64,000 nucleotides of DNA from Panagrolaimus kolymaensis (GCA_028622995.1 JAJQJQ010000059.1:992001-1056000); one strand, 5' to 3'. Numbered from the stretch's first letter, positions 48,480 to 61,684 are shown. Program-made: numbers and translations. Notes: generated by a model not told the origin, from the sequence alone.

Positions 48480-49757
48480 ATGTCGTCTTCGTACTCGTCA
48501 TTGTGCTTCGTTACTTTCCTGCTTTGTTCGTTCATCATCAATGGTGGATTAGCTGCTCCAAAGAAACATGTTAGTGGTGGTAATAGATTCAATGAAAATG
48601 TTAGTTTACTTTTTGTTTTCATTTTTCTATTAACTCGTTTTTATGTATTTTAGCGTATTCAAGGTGGTGGTGATACATCTCAAGATGTTTTCAAGTTTAT
48701 TCCAGCTCTTTTCATCGTAGCTCATTTTGGTCAAAAGATGATTTCTGCTCCTTGCACTTCAACCATCATTTCACCTCGTCATCTTCTTACTGCTGCTCAT
48801 TGTGTTGTCATATCTGATAGTGTCAATGGAAACGCTCTTCATAAACAAATTACACGTTTAAATTGGATTATGTCTGATCTTCGTCCAAAAGAAATTGAAC
48901 CAAGAGCTGATGTTAATGGTAAAGAAGTCGTTTATGCACCAATTTCAAAGTTTGGCATTCCATCAAAAATCATCTTTCATCCATCTTATCAATATGATAA
49001 ATCCGGCATTATATATAATGATTTGGCTATCCTTGAATATCCTGAAGGTATCAACTTTGATGGAATTCATTCTATTACACTTGCTCATGGTTTTCAAGAA
49101 AAAGATGGTGATTATGCAATTGCTGCTGGTTATGGATATTATAAACGTAAATGTATGTTTGGTTTAATTTTTAACACCGTATTATTATTTAACCTTATTA
49201 TTAACTTCTCTTTTTAGTTGTCGGTGACAAAATTGAATATGAATTACCAAATACCTTACAAAATGCAACAGTAGCTCTTTGGAAGGAACGTTGTCGTGTT
49301 GGTGAAAATCAATATATGTCTATGGAACCTTTTGAGGCCTTTATTTGTACTGGAACACATGAACGTGTATCTGATCATGGTGATAGCGGTGGACCATTGA
49401 TGGTTGAAAGAAATGGAACATTGTATCAAGTTGGAGTTCTATCTTCTGGTCTTACATTTACGGGTATGAAATTTGTTTTTATTTCTTTCAAAAAGTTAAT
49501 TATACTTTATTTTAGCTTTTTACACTCGTTTAACACCAGCTTATTGTGATTGGATTACCAAAGTAACAGATCAAGAAGTACATTGTAAAAGCTTGCCTCC
49601 ACCTGATCCAGCAAAGCCAACTACAACTCCAGGTTCTAAGAAGACTCCAACTGCTGCTCCTCAAAAGTCTGTAACAACAACTACAAGTTCTTCAAACATG
49701 GTCAAATTCAACGCTGGTCTCATCATTTTATCTTTCATCGTCTTTGCTTTTCTTTAA
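48480..49757 (+). CDS. S1-family serine protease with hydrophobic C-terminal tail
   Basis: Exons 48480-48599, 48654-49152, 49218-49463 and 49516-49757 give 368 residues. A signal peptide spans residues 1-25. Cleavage after Arg41 would free an IQGG N-terminus, as in zymogen activation. The triad is complete: His89 (TAAHC), Asp163 (NDLAIL) and Ser263 (GDSGGP). The S1-pocket base, six residues before Ser263, is Val257 rather than Asp, and the usual Cys four residues before Ser is Asp259, so the 191-220 disulfide is missing and trypsin-like specificity is unlikely. After the protease domain comes a Thr/Pro/Lys-rich stalk and a terminal hydrophobic segment (FNAGLIIFSFIVFAFL), consistent with GPI or tail anchoring. 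Upstream ATG at 48429 is in frame but would push the signal peptide inward. Confidence 0.88.
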
Positions 49758-50177
49758 ACTTATAATTATGTTTTCTTTCGTGTAATTTTCTGATAGCATA
49801 AATAAAGCTTTAATTTTATAAAAATGTTTTTTTTGGTTCGGGTCTCCTTGTTTGACTTGGATATTGTCTCCCATTTCTTGTTCGAGGTTTTAAAATACAA
49901 CCTAATGAATTTCTTCGTTCTTTGTTTTTGGCGGCAAAAAAAGTTTTCGCTTTCTATTTTATTTGCACATTTTTTGAAAGTTGCGCAAGTTGAAAGGCGG
50001 CAAAGAAAAAAGCTGAAATTTTCAAATTATTTTTTATCTTTGCAGGCTTTTTCATACTGTAACAAAATTTTGGATGCTTAATATGTTTTGATAAAAATTA
50101 TTTCAATCATTTCAACTTCGAATCGACGCATCAAATATTTTCTCTGATATTTTTATTGAAGATTTATTTTCTAGAAA
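49758..50177. other. Spacer between protease and kinase genes
   Basis: AT-rich. A TTTTCTAG acceptor ends at 50174, 3 bases before the kinase ATG, and is a likely trans-splice site. No gene seen. Confidence 0.55.
49801..49806 (+). terminator. Poly(A) signal of the serine protease gene
   Basis: AATAAA 43 bases after the stop codon. Confidence 0.65.
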
Positions 50178-51443
50178 ATGGTTTATGATCCTCAACCTTC
50201 TCGTCGTGCGGCTGCTGATCAGCCTTCACCTTGTCCTGTTTATCCTCGATCTCCTTATCTTGCTGATTATCAACCTCGTCATGCGGCTTATGAACCTTCA
50301 CCTGGTCCTCGTCTTGCTCCACTTTCTTCTCCTCCGGCTGCTTATGAACCTTCACCTCATCCGGCTGATTATCAACCTTCACTTCGTCGTGCTTATCCTC
50401 ATCCACCGCGTCTACCTCATTATGTTCCGTTCAAACGTTCAAGTAATTACGCCACTGGTGAAAAACTTGGTAAAGGTGCCTTTTCTGTAGTTTATCATTG
50501 TCAACATATACCATCAAAGAAATTTTGCGCTGTTAAAAGAATAAAAGTAAGTTTATCTTATAAAACGTTTTGTATTTATAATTTTACATTTTTTAGCTTC
50601 AAAATTTGGACGAAATGTATCGCGATTTATGCAGAAATGAAGTTTCTTTATTGAATAAAATCAATAGTCAAAATGTTGTTCGTTGCTATGAAACTTTCAC
50701 TGAAGATAATATCATGTATGTCGCTCTTGAATTCCTTGATGGTGGAGACTTGTCATCTAAAATTTTGGTATCTTTCTTTTTTACTCTTTCGTCATATTTG
50801 ATTCTAATGACTGTTTTTAGAAAATGCGAAAAACTAATTCAATGTTCTCTGAAAGAACGATCTGGTATATCTTTCATCAAGTTTGCTGTGGCATTAAGGA
50901 TATGCATGAACAACGAATTCTTCATCGAGGTAAAGCTTTCAACTCGCTTTTATGTTACAACAACATTTCTTCTTTTCAGATTTGAAACCAGCTAATGTCT
51001 TTATCAACTCAAAAGGCGTAGTAAAAATAGGTGATTTGGGACTTTCTCGTTTATTCGGCCGATGGACTCACGATGCTGCAACTCTTGTTGGAAGTGAATA
51101 TTATCGTGCTCCTGAACGCAATGATGGTCGTTATCATTTCAAATCAGATGTTTGGGCTCTTGGTTGTTTGTTGTATGAATTATGCACCTTTGTAACTCCT
51201 TTCAATGGCGAATTCAAAAATCTTTATGCACTTCACAAAAAGATTCAACTTGGTAATGTGATTCCGTTTCCAAATGACGTATATTCTCGTGAACTTGAAT
51301 TCTTTGTTAAAAGTTGTCTAGCTGTTAAATCTGAAGATCGACCAACTGCTGAATTAGCCCATCTTGCTTCTCGTCGTATGCACTTGACATTTGAACAACT
51401 TTACCATGATTTTAAAAATGCTGGACCAAATTCTCTTCACTAA
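50178..51443 (+). CDS. NEK6/7-like Ser/Thr protein kinase
   Basis: Exons 50178-50546, 50597-50767, 50821-50929 and 50980-51443 give 370 residues. Residues 1-85 are a Pro/Tyr/Ser-rich disordered leader with repeats of the type P-S-P-x-P-x-x-Y-x-P. The kinase domain (about 90-355) shows GKGAFS, Lys120 in CAVKRIK, HRD with catalytic Asp217, LKPAN, DLG at 235-237 and APE. DLG in place of DFG, and the text VVKIGDLGLSR, FKSDVWALGCLLYE and RMH near the end, fit NEK6/NEK7 (C. elegans NEKL-3). The family acts in mitosis and, in nematodes, in epidermal endocytosis and moulting. It has no C-terminal extension beyond the kinase, as in NEK6/7. The repeat leader is unusually long. Confidence 0.9.
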
Positions 51444-54400
51444 TTTTTCTTTATTTATTTTTGTTACTTTTTTTGTTTTTGTATGTATTTGATTTTTGTA
51501 CATTTTCTGTTATCTTTACTTTTCCAATAAATTTACTTTTTGATCATATTCATTCTTTGTCATCTTCAATGAGGCTAAGCTTTAAGCATGCTTCGGTAAA
51601 GGTTGGGCACTTGTACCGTTTTTCCCCAGACGATTTGTTTTTCTTTTTATTTAAAAAAAGGAGCAAGAAAAAAACTAAAAATCCAAAATATGGATTGAAT
51701 CGAAGAATTTGATAGTTATTAATCGAGAGACAAATCTGTTTTTATCTAAGAAATTTTTTTGTTGCATAGTTTTTTTAAGTTTTTGTAAAAGTACATACGA
51801 GAGAGAGAGAAGATCAAAGAGTTCATAATTTAAGTGCGCGTAAAAAAATGCACAATGAGAAAAGAGCATTTTGAAAAAAAAGTTGGAAGGAAATGTAAAA
51901 GAGAAAAAAAAAAGTTAAAAAGAAAGATACTCATGAAGGCTATATTTTTTTGTAAGTAGGTTTTTTCCCAAATAAAAAAAAGTGAGAAGTTTAAAATAAA
52001 TAGGAAGGAAAAAAAGTGATCATTGCTGCTAAGTGCATATCTGTCGTCTGCCTTTTTGGGTGTCTATGGTTGCGGCTGCTGCTGTGGTTTACGAATGTAA
52101 AAGATGTGTGTCTCTTTCTTTACAAATTAAATATATTTAAAAAAAGATAGAAGAAAAGAAATGTAATCATTTTCTATTTATGATTAATTTTCACCATTTT
52201 TCTTTCTTCTGTCGATTAATAATAAAAAAATTTAAATAAGTTATTTAGTTTTTTAATTTTTATAATTTTTATAATTTTTATTAGAATTATTAAATTTATA
52301 AAAAAAATTTTTAAAGAAAGGGTGAAAAACATTTATTATTGATATGGACCTAGAAATAAATAAAAAAAGAATAAAAATGGCAATCTTATAAGATATGAAA
52401 AAAAAATTGGAAAATTAATAAGAAAAATTTTTAGTTTAAAAGAAAGTTTTTAATTTTTAAAAAAATTTTTACTTCGAGAGACAAGCTACAGTAATTTTTT
52501 ATTTTTCTATTTTAAAACTTTTTTTTATCCAACTTTGCTGCACTTTTTTTAATATTATTTTTTTACTGTATTTAATTTTGCACTTTTTCTTTTGTACGTA
52601 CTTTTGTTTTTCATTTTTTAAAATAATTTTGAAAAATAATTAAATATTTTGTATCTTTGCTTACTTACTTTCCACTTATATTAACTAACAAAAATAATAT
52701 TTTGCACCTCCAATTACGACAGTATTTTATTTTTCCACTTTAATAACTTCCAAAAATAAAAGCAACAAAGATACCAATAAAAAAAAGATTCTTCTAAAAA
52801 TAAATCCTTTTTTAAAATTTTCGTATTCTTTCTTTTTTTTAAACAATTTTTAATAAATGAAAAAAAAAAGAAGTAAAGAAAAAAGGCGTTTTTAATTTCC
52901 TCCATATTTTTTACTTACTTCTTCGGTTGTTTTGTTGCTGCTGTGTTTCTATGCGTGTATTTATTTATGCGTGTTTGAGTGTGGCGTGAAAAAAAAAAGT
53001 GAGCACAAAAGAAGCACAAAAAAATTTTTTTAAGCCTTCTTCTTCCTCCTTTTTTTTGTTGTCGCTGAAAATGAATCTCTTTCATGTGAGTTTTTTTTTC
53101 TAGCTGCATTTGTCGTCGCCTTTTATTTTTATTTTTTGCAAAAAAAAAAAAAGAAGTGTACTTTGCTTATTTCTTTTTTTCCTTCAAAAAAAATGTTTAA
53201 AACGGATAAATTTTTGAAAGATAGTAAAGCTGAAGTTTGAAAGATGGTTTTACTACCATTTTTTGGTTTTTGACTATTTATTTTGAATTTAAAATACTAA
53301 AATATTTTAAAAAAAACTAAACTAAAAAATTTTTTAATGAAAGTAATACATTTTCGCTATTTTTTTGACAAATCTTGTTACTATCTTTTTCATTGTTGCT
53401 AAATTCTTTTTTTTACCTCGAAACCAAAAATGTTTTTTGTTTGTATTTTGTATTATTGCTTCCTCCAAAATTTACTTTTAAAAGATAAAAAAAATAAAGA
53501 AGCCCGAACATACATATTTCCGGTGAAATTTGGCAGCGGCACTCCTACAATTTTATTTTAAAAGCAAGCATGCTTCTGCTTCTTTTTTTTTGTTGTTGCA
53601 AGGAACCATTTTTCTTCTTCAATTTTTTGTGTCTCTATAATTTTTTTTGTGACATTCTCGTGTTCCTTGTTTTTTTAACCACAAACTCCGAGAAAAAATA
53701 AAATTAAAATATTTTTCCTTAAATTTTTTTTCGTTGAATTTTTTTCATTGAATTGCATTCTAAAATTTTTTGACATTTTTTTGTTTCTCTGATTTTTTAT
53801 TATCATCGCTCGTGTTCTTAATCAGTAGAGTAGGCATTCCTCCAAAAAAAGAAAAAATAACACATGCATTTTTTTGTTTTGTTTGTTGTTGCCTTCTAAT
53901 TTTTTTCTTCTCTTTTTTTTCTAAAACTACGTAGGGTAAAAAAAAGCAGGCGACAGAAGAAGGGGAGCTCTCAATGCTCTTTTTTTCTATTTGTCATCGT
54001 TTTTTTTTTTTGCAGTTTTTGTGGGAGAAAAAGAAAGAACAGGACTGCTGCATATCGAAAAAGAAGAGAGGGTTGTTGGTTGGTGGTTCTCGTCATTTTT
54101 TTCTCTTTTTTTCTCTCTGCACCACACTTCTTTTTTTTTAACTTTGATTTTAACACGTATTCAATCAAGAGAATTATTTTTGGACCGAAAATGCTTCATA
54201 ACAAATTTTTTTGATAATGCAAAATTGCACGTATCAATTTTTTTTAATTATGGTTCTTTGATTCGAATAAATTATAGTATAAATATTCTTTTGATAATTT
54301 CTTGGCTCCAAAAAAGTTGATCAGTTTTTTTGGTTTTACTTTACATTTAGATCGTATGCTTTTATAATATTTTTTTCTTTACTTAAAAGTTTATAAAAAA

Positions 54401-55651
54401 AACTTTGGAATTTTTTTAAAAATAAAATTTAGAAGGAAAAAAATAAATGTACTTCGTTAAAAGCTAAAATCGGATGAAAAGTTTTATCAAATTTTCGTTT
54501 TTTAGAGTCGCAATTTTTAGAAACATTTGGAATTCTCTAACTTTAGACCATTTTTTTGCGACAATATTTCCCATTTTTCTCTGCCATAAATAATCTCAAA
54601 TTTTTTCATTCTCTATTAAAAAAAAGGTTTAAATTTGCTCTATCTTTTTTTTTCAAAGAGAAGCCAGACAGACGACAGACTTTAAAAAAATTTGTCAAAA
54701 TATAAGAAATTTGAAGATGGTTCAATCAAAAAGGTGTACTTTTACGTTTCTTTTGGCGGCTGGCTGCAAAGGAGTGAAAAAAGGAAGAGAGAAAGATAAA
54801 ATGTTTGTAAACATTTTTTAAAAATTTTAGTTTTTCGCTGAATCAAATTAAGAATTACAATATGTAAATTAAAAATTTTCATGTAGTCAGCTCTAAAACA
54901 TTTTTTTTATATCTTTGTTTCGAAATTCTAAAAATTAAATTTGATAAGGATTTTCCAAAGTCATCAAATTAGAGACAAATTTTTGAGAAAAAACTCGATT
55001 GACTTCTTTTTTTCTTAATTTAATTTAATTACATAAATCTAAAAAAATGACGTTGATCTTGGTCACTCTTTCTTTACACGTCCATTTATCATTGTTTACA
55101 TGCAGTTGCTGGCCCGGCCAATCGACGACGAACCTTCGAGAATTTTTTTTCTCTTTCTTTCCTATGTTCGTCGTCGTCTTTTTCGTTTGTCTATCTGTCT
55201 TCTTTATTTTTATCAATCAGAGAGTTTTGACCCGAAAAACATTTTTTTATACCATTAATCAAAGAGACCACATTGCGAGACGGCAGACAAATTTAATTTT
55301 TGGAAAATCAAAGGTTCAAATAAATTTTTTGATGACATTTTGTTTTCTCTCTGCAAAAGTTGTTTGGGTTAGGATTTATAAAAGTTGCACAATATTGCCC
55401 AATTTTTTTTTTGTTTTGTTTTGGATTAAAACAATCATTAAATCATTATCGCATTTCCCTAATTTACCATATTTAATAAACCAATTAATTAAAAAATAGT
55501 AGCTTTAAATAATAAATAATTTCAAAAATAAATGAATTATTCTAAATGGTGACGCAAAATTAGCAAAAATATTTAAGAATAAATTTAATTAGACACAAAA
55601 AAAAATAAAATATTTAAAATCATCATTTTTCTTTTTTGTTTATTTTATTGT
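51444..55651. other. Gene-poor AT-rich region
   Basis: About 4 kb of homopolymer-rich DNA with no supported gene. The longest open frame (plus 55047-55499, 150 codons) is Phe-rich with no motif and no splice context, and is not called. Confidence 0.5.
51526..51531 (+). terminator. Poly(A) signal of the NEK gene
   Basis: AATAAA 83 bases after the stop codon. Confidence 0.6.
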
Positions 55652-55918
55652 ATCAAACCTAAGGGTGGAAACGGGACGGGACTATTTTCAAAATCCCGTC
55701 CCGGGACGGGACGGGACGAAAAATTTTGGTCCCGGGACGGGACGGGACGTAAAAATTTGACTTTTTAATGGAAAAAATGACTCAAAATTTGAAAAAATAG
55801 GGACGTCCCGTCCCGTCCCGGGACGGGACCGGGACCGGGACGGGACGGGACGAAAAGTTTGGTCCCGGGACGGGACGGGACGGGAAAAAGTCGTCCCGTT
55901 TCCACCCTTAATCAAACC
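55652..55918. mobile_element. hAT-type miniature element with CCCGGGACGGG palindromes
   Basis: The element occupies 55660-55910 (251 bp). It begins TAAGGGTGGAAACGGGACG and ends with the exact reverse complement of that text. It is flanked by the octamer ATCAAACC at 55652-55659 and 55911-55918. Inside, the pentamer GGGAC and its complement are repeated many times on both sides of a short AT-rich core. There is no coding capacity. The minus-strand open frame across it (Arg/Pro/Ser repeats) is an artefact of the array. Confidence 0.85.
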
Positions 55919-57321
55919 TACATACATAAAAATACGTAATTTTTAATGATGCGAAAAAAATTTTTCCATGTGACTCTATAAATGTGGAGAAAAGTTTTTC
56001 GAGGCAGGTAAAAAACAAAAACTTTATTTGGCCGAACATTTAAGAAAAAATCTGTTATGTTTCTCTATTTTTTTTTATGTAATAACATCTCTGATTTATT
56101 TATTATATATTCAAATTTTTTGTATTGTATTTTTCTTATTTTTTTTTGTTTTTTTTTCGTTAAAAGTAAAATAAGTTTCCATGGCGCCAAAGAAACATTT
56201 TGGATTTCCACCTATCAAAAAAAGGATAAATAAAAATATCTTTCGTAGTTTGAGCGTCGTCTTCTTCTTTTCCTTTTCCTCCCACTAAATATTTCTACCA
56301 ACAATAACAACAAAAAAATGATGATGATACTTACTTACCTGCCTCATAAATAATGATGTCTTATGTTTTTGTTTTCTCTTTTTTTTGATTTTATGGTTTC
56401 CTTAAAAAAAATATAAGAAGAATAGAAATTCTTTAAAAGTAAAGTGCTATTTTCATTTTTCTCATCCATTTCTTATTTATTTCTCCATGATTATGTTTTT
56501 TCTCTTTTTTCTTTTTAGGTTGTATTGCTTTTTTTCTCTGCCTCTCCTTTTTTTATTTTACACAAAAACAATTTTACTTACCTTTTTTTAAATTTGATTT
56601 GGTGAACCTTTGCTCTTTTGACGTTTTTCTTGTTTTTAAAAACGCGCAATGGGTTTTCTTTTATCTTCTCTTTTTTTGTGGGTTCTTCTTCCTACATTTT
56701 TATTTTATTTTTTACACTCACTCACTTTCCCCATTCATATTCTTCTTTTTTTATTTTTTTGATGGCTGACTTTCCATACTCCCGCACTGAACCATTTTTT
56801 TTTTCGATGTTTTTTTCTTTTTCTTTTTTTAAATTTATTGATACATTGATTCTTTACTCTTTTTTAACGAGGCTTTGAAACAAAAAAAAAATATAAGATT
56901 GGGTTATCATTTTCTCTTTTGATTCTTTTGATCTCTCAACATCTTCATTCCTATCATAATCGCACTTTTTTCTTTTTTTGGTTGCTCAAGTAGGACCAGG
57001 CCGCATGGCTGATTTATGGTGGCGTAGTGTTTTTTTTTTTGCGTTACAATGCCGCCACAAATAAAAAATATCATTTTTTTTCGGTTGTTTTTTTTTTGTT
57101 GACTTTTATTGATTTTTTGGTGAAAAATGTTTTTGGAAATGAATGTTTTTTGTTTTCGTTTTTACAATTTTTTGTGGGTAAGAAAAGGTTTTTTGAATGC
57201 CAAAAAAACTGCCCCATTTTCCTTTTAAATTTATCAATCTCGTTTTATATTTTTTTTGACTCTTGAAAAAATTTTTTACCTTCAAAATTCTCACTTCCAG
57301 AGATCTAAAAAACTAAAAATA
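55919..57321. other. Region upstream of the nuclear receptor
   Basis: T-rich, with no supported gene. A TTCCAG acceptor at 57295-57300 lies 21 bases before the receptor ATG and is a probable trans-splice or 5' UTR acceptor. Confidence 0.5.
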
Positions 57322-60300
57322 ATGAATTCCAACAAAATATTACCAACATCCACAACATCAACGACGACGACGATGCCCCCACTCGAATCTCAACATAGTC
57401 TCAAATCTCATGGAAGTAATGATTCCAATAATGGAATAAAAAATCTTTGCGTCGTTTGTGATGATGATTCCGATGGATTACATTTTGGACAACATACTTG
57501 TCGAGCTTGTGCGGCATTCTTTCGTCGAACCGTTTCCTTAAAACTTGATTACACTTGCAAACATGATAATAATTGTGAAATTGTTAAAAGTAAGTTGCAA
57601 AGGTTTTAGAGAACCAAAAATATTTGTTTCATAGCAAAGATTTTATTTAAAATTTTCTTTTTGAAATTTTATAAGCTTTAATATACTTAATTTTTTGACA
57701 ATTTGTGCTAATTCTCCTGAAAAATATCTTTAACAAAAATATTTAAACAATTTTTTAATTTTAAAGCTTTGATCAAAAAATTTTTTCATTTTTGTTGCAA
57801 AATTATATTCTGTTTGTTCTTTATAAGTTGTTTTGAGCTTATTTTTTTTCCTTTAAAATTCTTTATTATTTGCCATTTTAAAACAATAAAAAAATATTTT
57901 CAGCTGCTCGAAACATGTGCCGTTCATGCCGATATCAAAAATGTTTAAATAAAGGAATGCTTACAAGTGGTAAGTTTTTTTGCACATATTTATTATTCCC
58001 GGTCAAATTCAATCAGAATCTATTTATTTTTGTTTAATAAAAAAAATACTTATTTTTAATAGTAATCATTTTATACGAGCCTTAATAAGACCAAAAATAA
58101 AACGATTAGGCTCTAACATGATTAACTCTACCGCCACAAGCGCTAATAAAAAATTTATTAAAGGTAGCAAAAAATTTTTAGTTGCAAGAAAAAAGTTTTT
58201 TATTTAATTTTAGTTATTTGAGAGACTCTTATTTTTTTATAGAGTAATTTATTTCAAATTATTTTTTGTTGTTGTTTAAAAAAATTGAAGCAAAACACAT
58301 TGAAGCGGAAAATAAAAAAGTAAAGTAAAGTACAAAAACAAGTTTAAAAAAAATTTTTTACATAAGAAAAACTTGAAAAGTATTTTTTGAAGAAAATATT
58401 TGAGAGAACTTAAAAAATTGAATGAACTTTGGAATTTGGTTTAATGATTCAGAGAAAAACTTGATTCCTTTTTTTCTATAAAATTTCGCTTCAAAATTTG
58501 ATAAATAAATAAATTAGTTTCGCCACGAAAATTAATTAGTTTTATTTTAATTTTATTCATCCTAAAAAATTTTTTAAGCCGTTCAACATTCTCGTGATGG
58601 ACTTGGAAAGCGTAAAGAAGCTGTAAAGCGACACGCCCCCGAATCTCAAGAATCCACATCCACTCCATCATCGTCTTCAAATACCTCTGATTATTCCACG
58701 GATACATCAAATAATAATATGTGGTCACCTTTGAATCAACGAACTTCACCCACTACTTCACCAAGCGCCACGGATTTATCTAATTATAATCCAAATTATA
58801 TTTACACAACTAATAATGGAATTATTCAAGGTGCACCTGTTATTCATACTTTTGCTAATATGGTAAGTAACATATGTAACTAGCAACCAAAATTCATTCA
58901 CAAAAGTTTTATCGCAAAAATATTTATTACTAATGAATGAAATTCATTTTGCATTTTGATCTCTGAAAATTTCGACTTAAAGCAAGAAAATTAAAATTTT
59001 GGAATCTTTATTTTTCTATAAAAATGCTTTTAAATGGAATCTCGCCACGAAAAGTTTTAAAATAAAAACTATAAAATTAAAATAATTTAATCCGTTTTTA
59101 TAACTTTGGATTTCCGAAGCGGAAAACCAAATTTCGACTTATTTTAAACTTATTTAATTAATTTCATAAATGATTTTTTTTTCCAGCAACTTTCAAATAA
59201 TTATGTCACAGTTACATCACCCGAAATGAAAGTTCTTCAAAAAATGGTTGAAGGTTATCGAAACTTTTTATCCTTGAGACGTGCAAGTTACACATTGGTG
59301 GATGTGATACCTCGCTTTAGCACGGGTGATCCAAATGTAAGAAAAAAAATTTTTTATTTAAGACTTAAATTTTTGAAATAACAAAATAAATTTTTTTATT
59401 TTTAGACAATTCCACAAAGTAATTATGGAACATCAAAAAAAAGTTGTAGAATTGAAGCTAGTTTAGTTATGGATGTTGCAACAAATTATTTTCAACCTTT
59501 TTCATTACTTCAATCTGAGGATAAAGTAAGTGCCTTCATACTCGATAAAAACCCTAAAATACAAAAAGTTTGAATGACAGTAAAATATTTATGACAATAA
59601 TCCACAAAAATGAATTACTATCATTTTTTGTTTAGAGAATTCCAGACATTAATTTTACTTTCAAAAACTGAAATTTTTATAATTTTTTTTAGATTAAATT
59701 ATTTGATACATTTTATTGTCATTTTTCTAATGCTGAACGAGCATATAATACTTACAAAAGATTTGGACACATAGAGGGAAATGATAAATTAATTATGCCT
59801 GATGGAGGATTTGTAAAACTAAGTGAATTATCAAAATTTTATGAAAATAGTGCTAAAGGTGATCCAGCTCAACTTGCACAGTAAGTTTTAAAATTTTAGC
59901 AACCAAAAAAATAAATTTTTGCTAATTTTTTATTTGGATTTTTAGAATTTTTGGTTCAGCGATGTCTTACGCAGTTAATAATGTTGTGCCACACATGACT
60001 CGAATCCATATGGATGAATATGAATTATGCTCGCTATTTGGAATATTTTTATGGCGTGATAGTGTTAGTGGTTTATCACCTGAAGCAATAAATTTGTTAT
60101 TTCAAACTCGTGAAGAAATTCTCAAAGATTTACATTTACATTATCGATCCCTTGGAGTTACGGAATTTGATATTACAGTTAAAATTGGAAATTTATTGTT
60201 ATTGATTCCTAAACTTGAAGTAAGTGGGGATAGATTTAATAATTAATTTTAATGGGATTGGATTTATGAGTTAATAAAAACAATTTTCATGTGAATTTAT

Positions 60301-60490
60301 TTTTGAAATTTTGGTTTTGGGATAAAAAGCTAAAAACAATAGACTTTTTACTAATTTGTATTTATTTGTTTTATTTTTTCAGCATTCCGTGAAATTAGTT
60401 CGAGAAAATTTCAATATTGCTGAATTATTTAATATGATCGAAATGGATACTTGTTGCCGGCATTATCATGAAAATAGTGTAAAATCATAA
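57322..60490 (+). CDS. Nuclear hormone receptor (nematode supplementary type)
   Basis: Exons 57322-57589, 57904-57969, 58579-58862, 59187-59336, 59406-59525, 59693-59880, 59946-60219 and 60383-60490 give 485 residues. Residues 43-110 are a C4 zinc-finger DNA-binding domain: finger 1 uses Cys43, 46, 60 and 63, with the P-box text CRACAAFFRR; finger 2 uses Cys79, 85, 95 and 98, followed by YQKCL. A Ser/Thr/Asn-rich hinge runs to about 205. The rest is a divergent ligand-binding domain with LFGIFLWRDSVSGLSPEA and an end at MIEMDTCC. Such receptors, derived from an HNF4-like ancestor, expanded greatly in nematodes and regulate metabolism and development. The ligand is unknown. The acceptor of exon 3 (TTTTTTAAG) is atypical but gives the only open, in-phase joint. 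Confidence 0.88.
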
Positions 60491-60816
60491 TAAATTTATT
60501 ATTTATATTTTTTTGTTGATAGGCACTTTTTTGATTTAAATTTTGATTTATTTTTTTCACTGTTGCTAAAAATTTTTTTTTTGTGTCAATTGTGCGTATT
60601 CTCTTTGATATCATTAATTAATTTCATTTTTATTATTTTCATTTTTATTTTCCTCAAATTTCAAATTTAAATTCAAAGTAATTTGTTAATTTAAAAAAGT
60701 CAGTAGCCTCGCCTCGATTTATTATTTCTTTTTTTTGTAGAATGTTTTAATTTTGATTTTTACAAAGAGCTTTGTAATGTATATTTTTTATTTTATGTTT
60801 TATTTTACATACAAAA

Positions 60817-60822
60817 AATAAA
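60817..60822 (+). terminator. Poly(A) signal of the nuclear receptor
   Basis: AATAAA about 326 bases after the stop; a distal but clean signal. Confidence 0.45.
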
Positions 60823-61676
60823 GTTTTGGATTAAAATAAAAAATTGAAGTTAACAAAACAGTTTTGTTTATCGAAGCAAAAAAATTTTTTTAAAAGTGAA
60901 AAGGAAAATAATTTTGCCAAGTTGAAGAAGGACAGACAAACGACATCCGCCGCAACTGAAAGACATTTAAAAAAAAAGAAAAAAAAACATAAAATTTAAA
61001 GCTCAAATACGTGTGTGTCCATCCACTTTCATTTTGGTTGGCAAAATAGAGAAAAGAAGCAGTTCCTCTTTTTTTTAATGCTTCAAGTCATCGATTGTTT
61101 CTTTTTCTTTCTATGTTTTTTTTGAATATTTTGTTTTTATTTTTTTCTTTAAAGTTTTTACATTTAAATCACCAAAAGGAAATAACTTAAAAAACGAGAG
61201 GTGAAAAATTAAAAAAAATGGGTGTAAGTGTTTGTTTTCAAATAAATAAATATACGTTAATTTATCTGCACCCAAGATCTTAACAATACCACGCTTGTTT
61301 AAAAATAATTAAAAAATGCTGGGGAAAAAATGGGCAAATCATTCATGAAAAAATATTAAAATAAATGCAAAATAAAAAATTTTAATTCAACGCAGCAAAA
61401 ATGAAATAAAAGCCATTCAACCGTTTATAGCTTCTAATCATAATTAATTAAACACACAGCGGAAGTGTCATGGTCATCAAATCTCTCAAAAAGAAAGTTT
61501 TACCTTTTTTCGTAAACAATTTTTCTTTTTATCATAAACCAAAAATAAGTAAATATACATAAACTATGCCCTAAAACAATAATCTATTCACCTTTGGCTT
61601 TTTATCAATGCGCCTTTAATCACATTTATCACAAAAAGCCATAAACAAAAATAAATTTGACCCATAAATAATTAAC

Positions 61677-61684
61677 TATATAAG
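61677..61684 (+). promoter_or_regulatory. TATA box of the Skp1-like gene
   Basis: TATATAAG about 155 bases before the ATG at 61836, followed by a TTC/TCTTC-rich leader. A small upstream ORF starts in the leader (61697) and overlaps the main start in another frame. Confidence 0.5.

Noticed and set aside
50164..50406. Minus-strand acidic repeat open frame (DEVKVxxQP units)
   Set aside because: Antisense shadow of the Pro/Tyr repeat leader of the NEK kinase; the period is the same and it has no independent start or splice support.
55047..55499. 150-codon hydrophobic open frame
   Set aside because: Phe/Leu-rich from T runs, no conserved motif, no splice or promoter signal.
55688..55927. Minus-strand Arg/Pro/Ser-rich frame of 79 codons
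   Set aside because: Produced by the GGGAC array of the miniature element.
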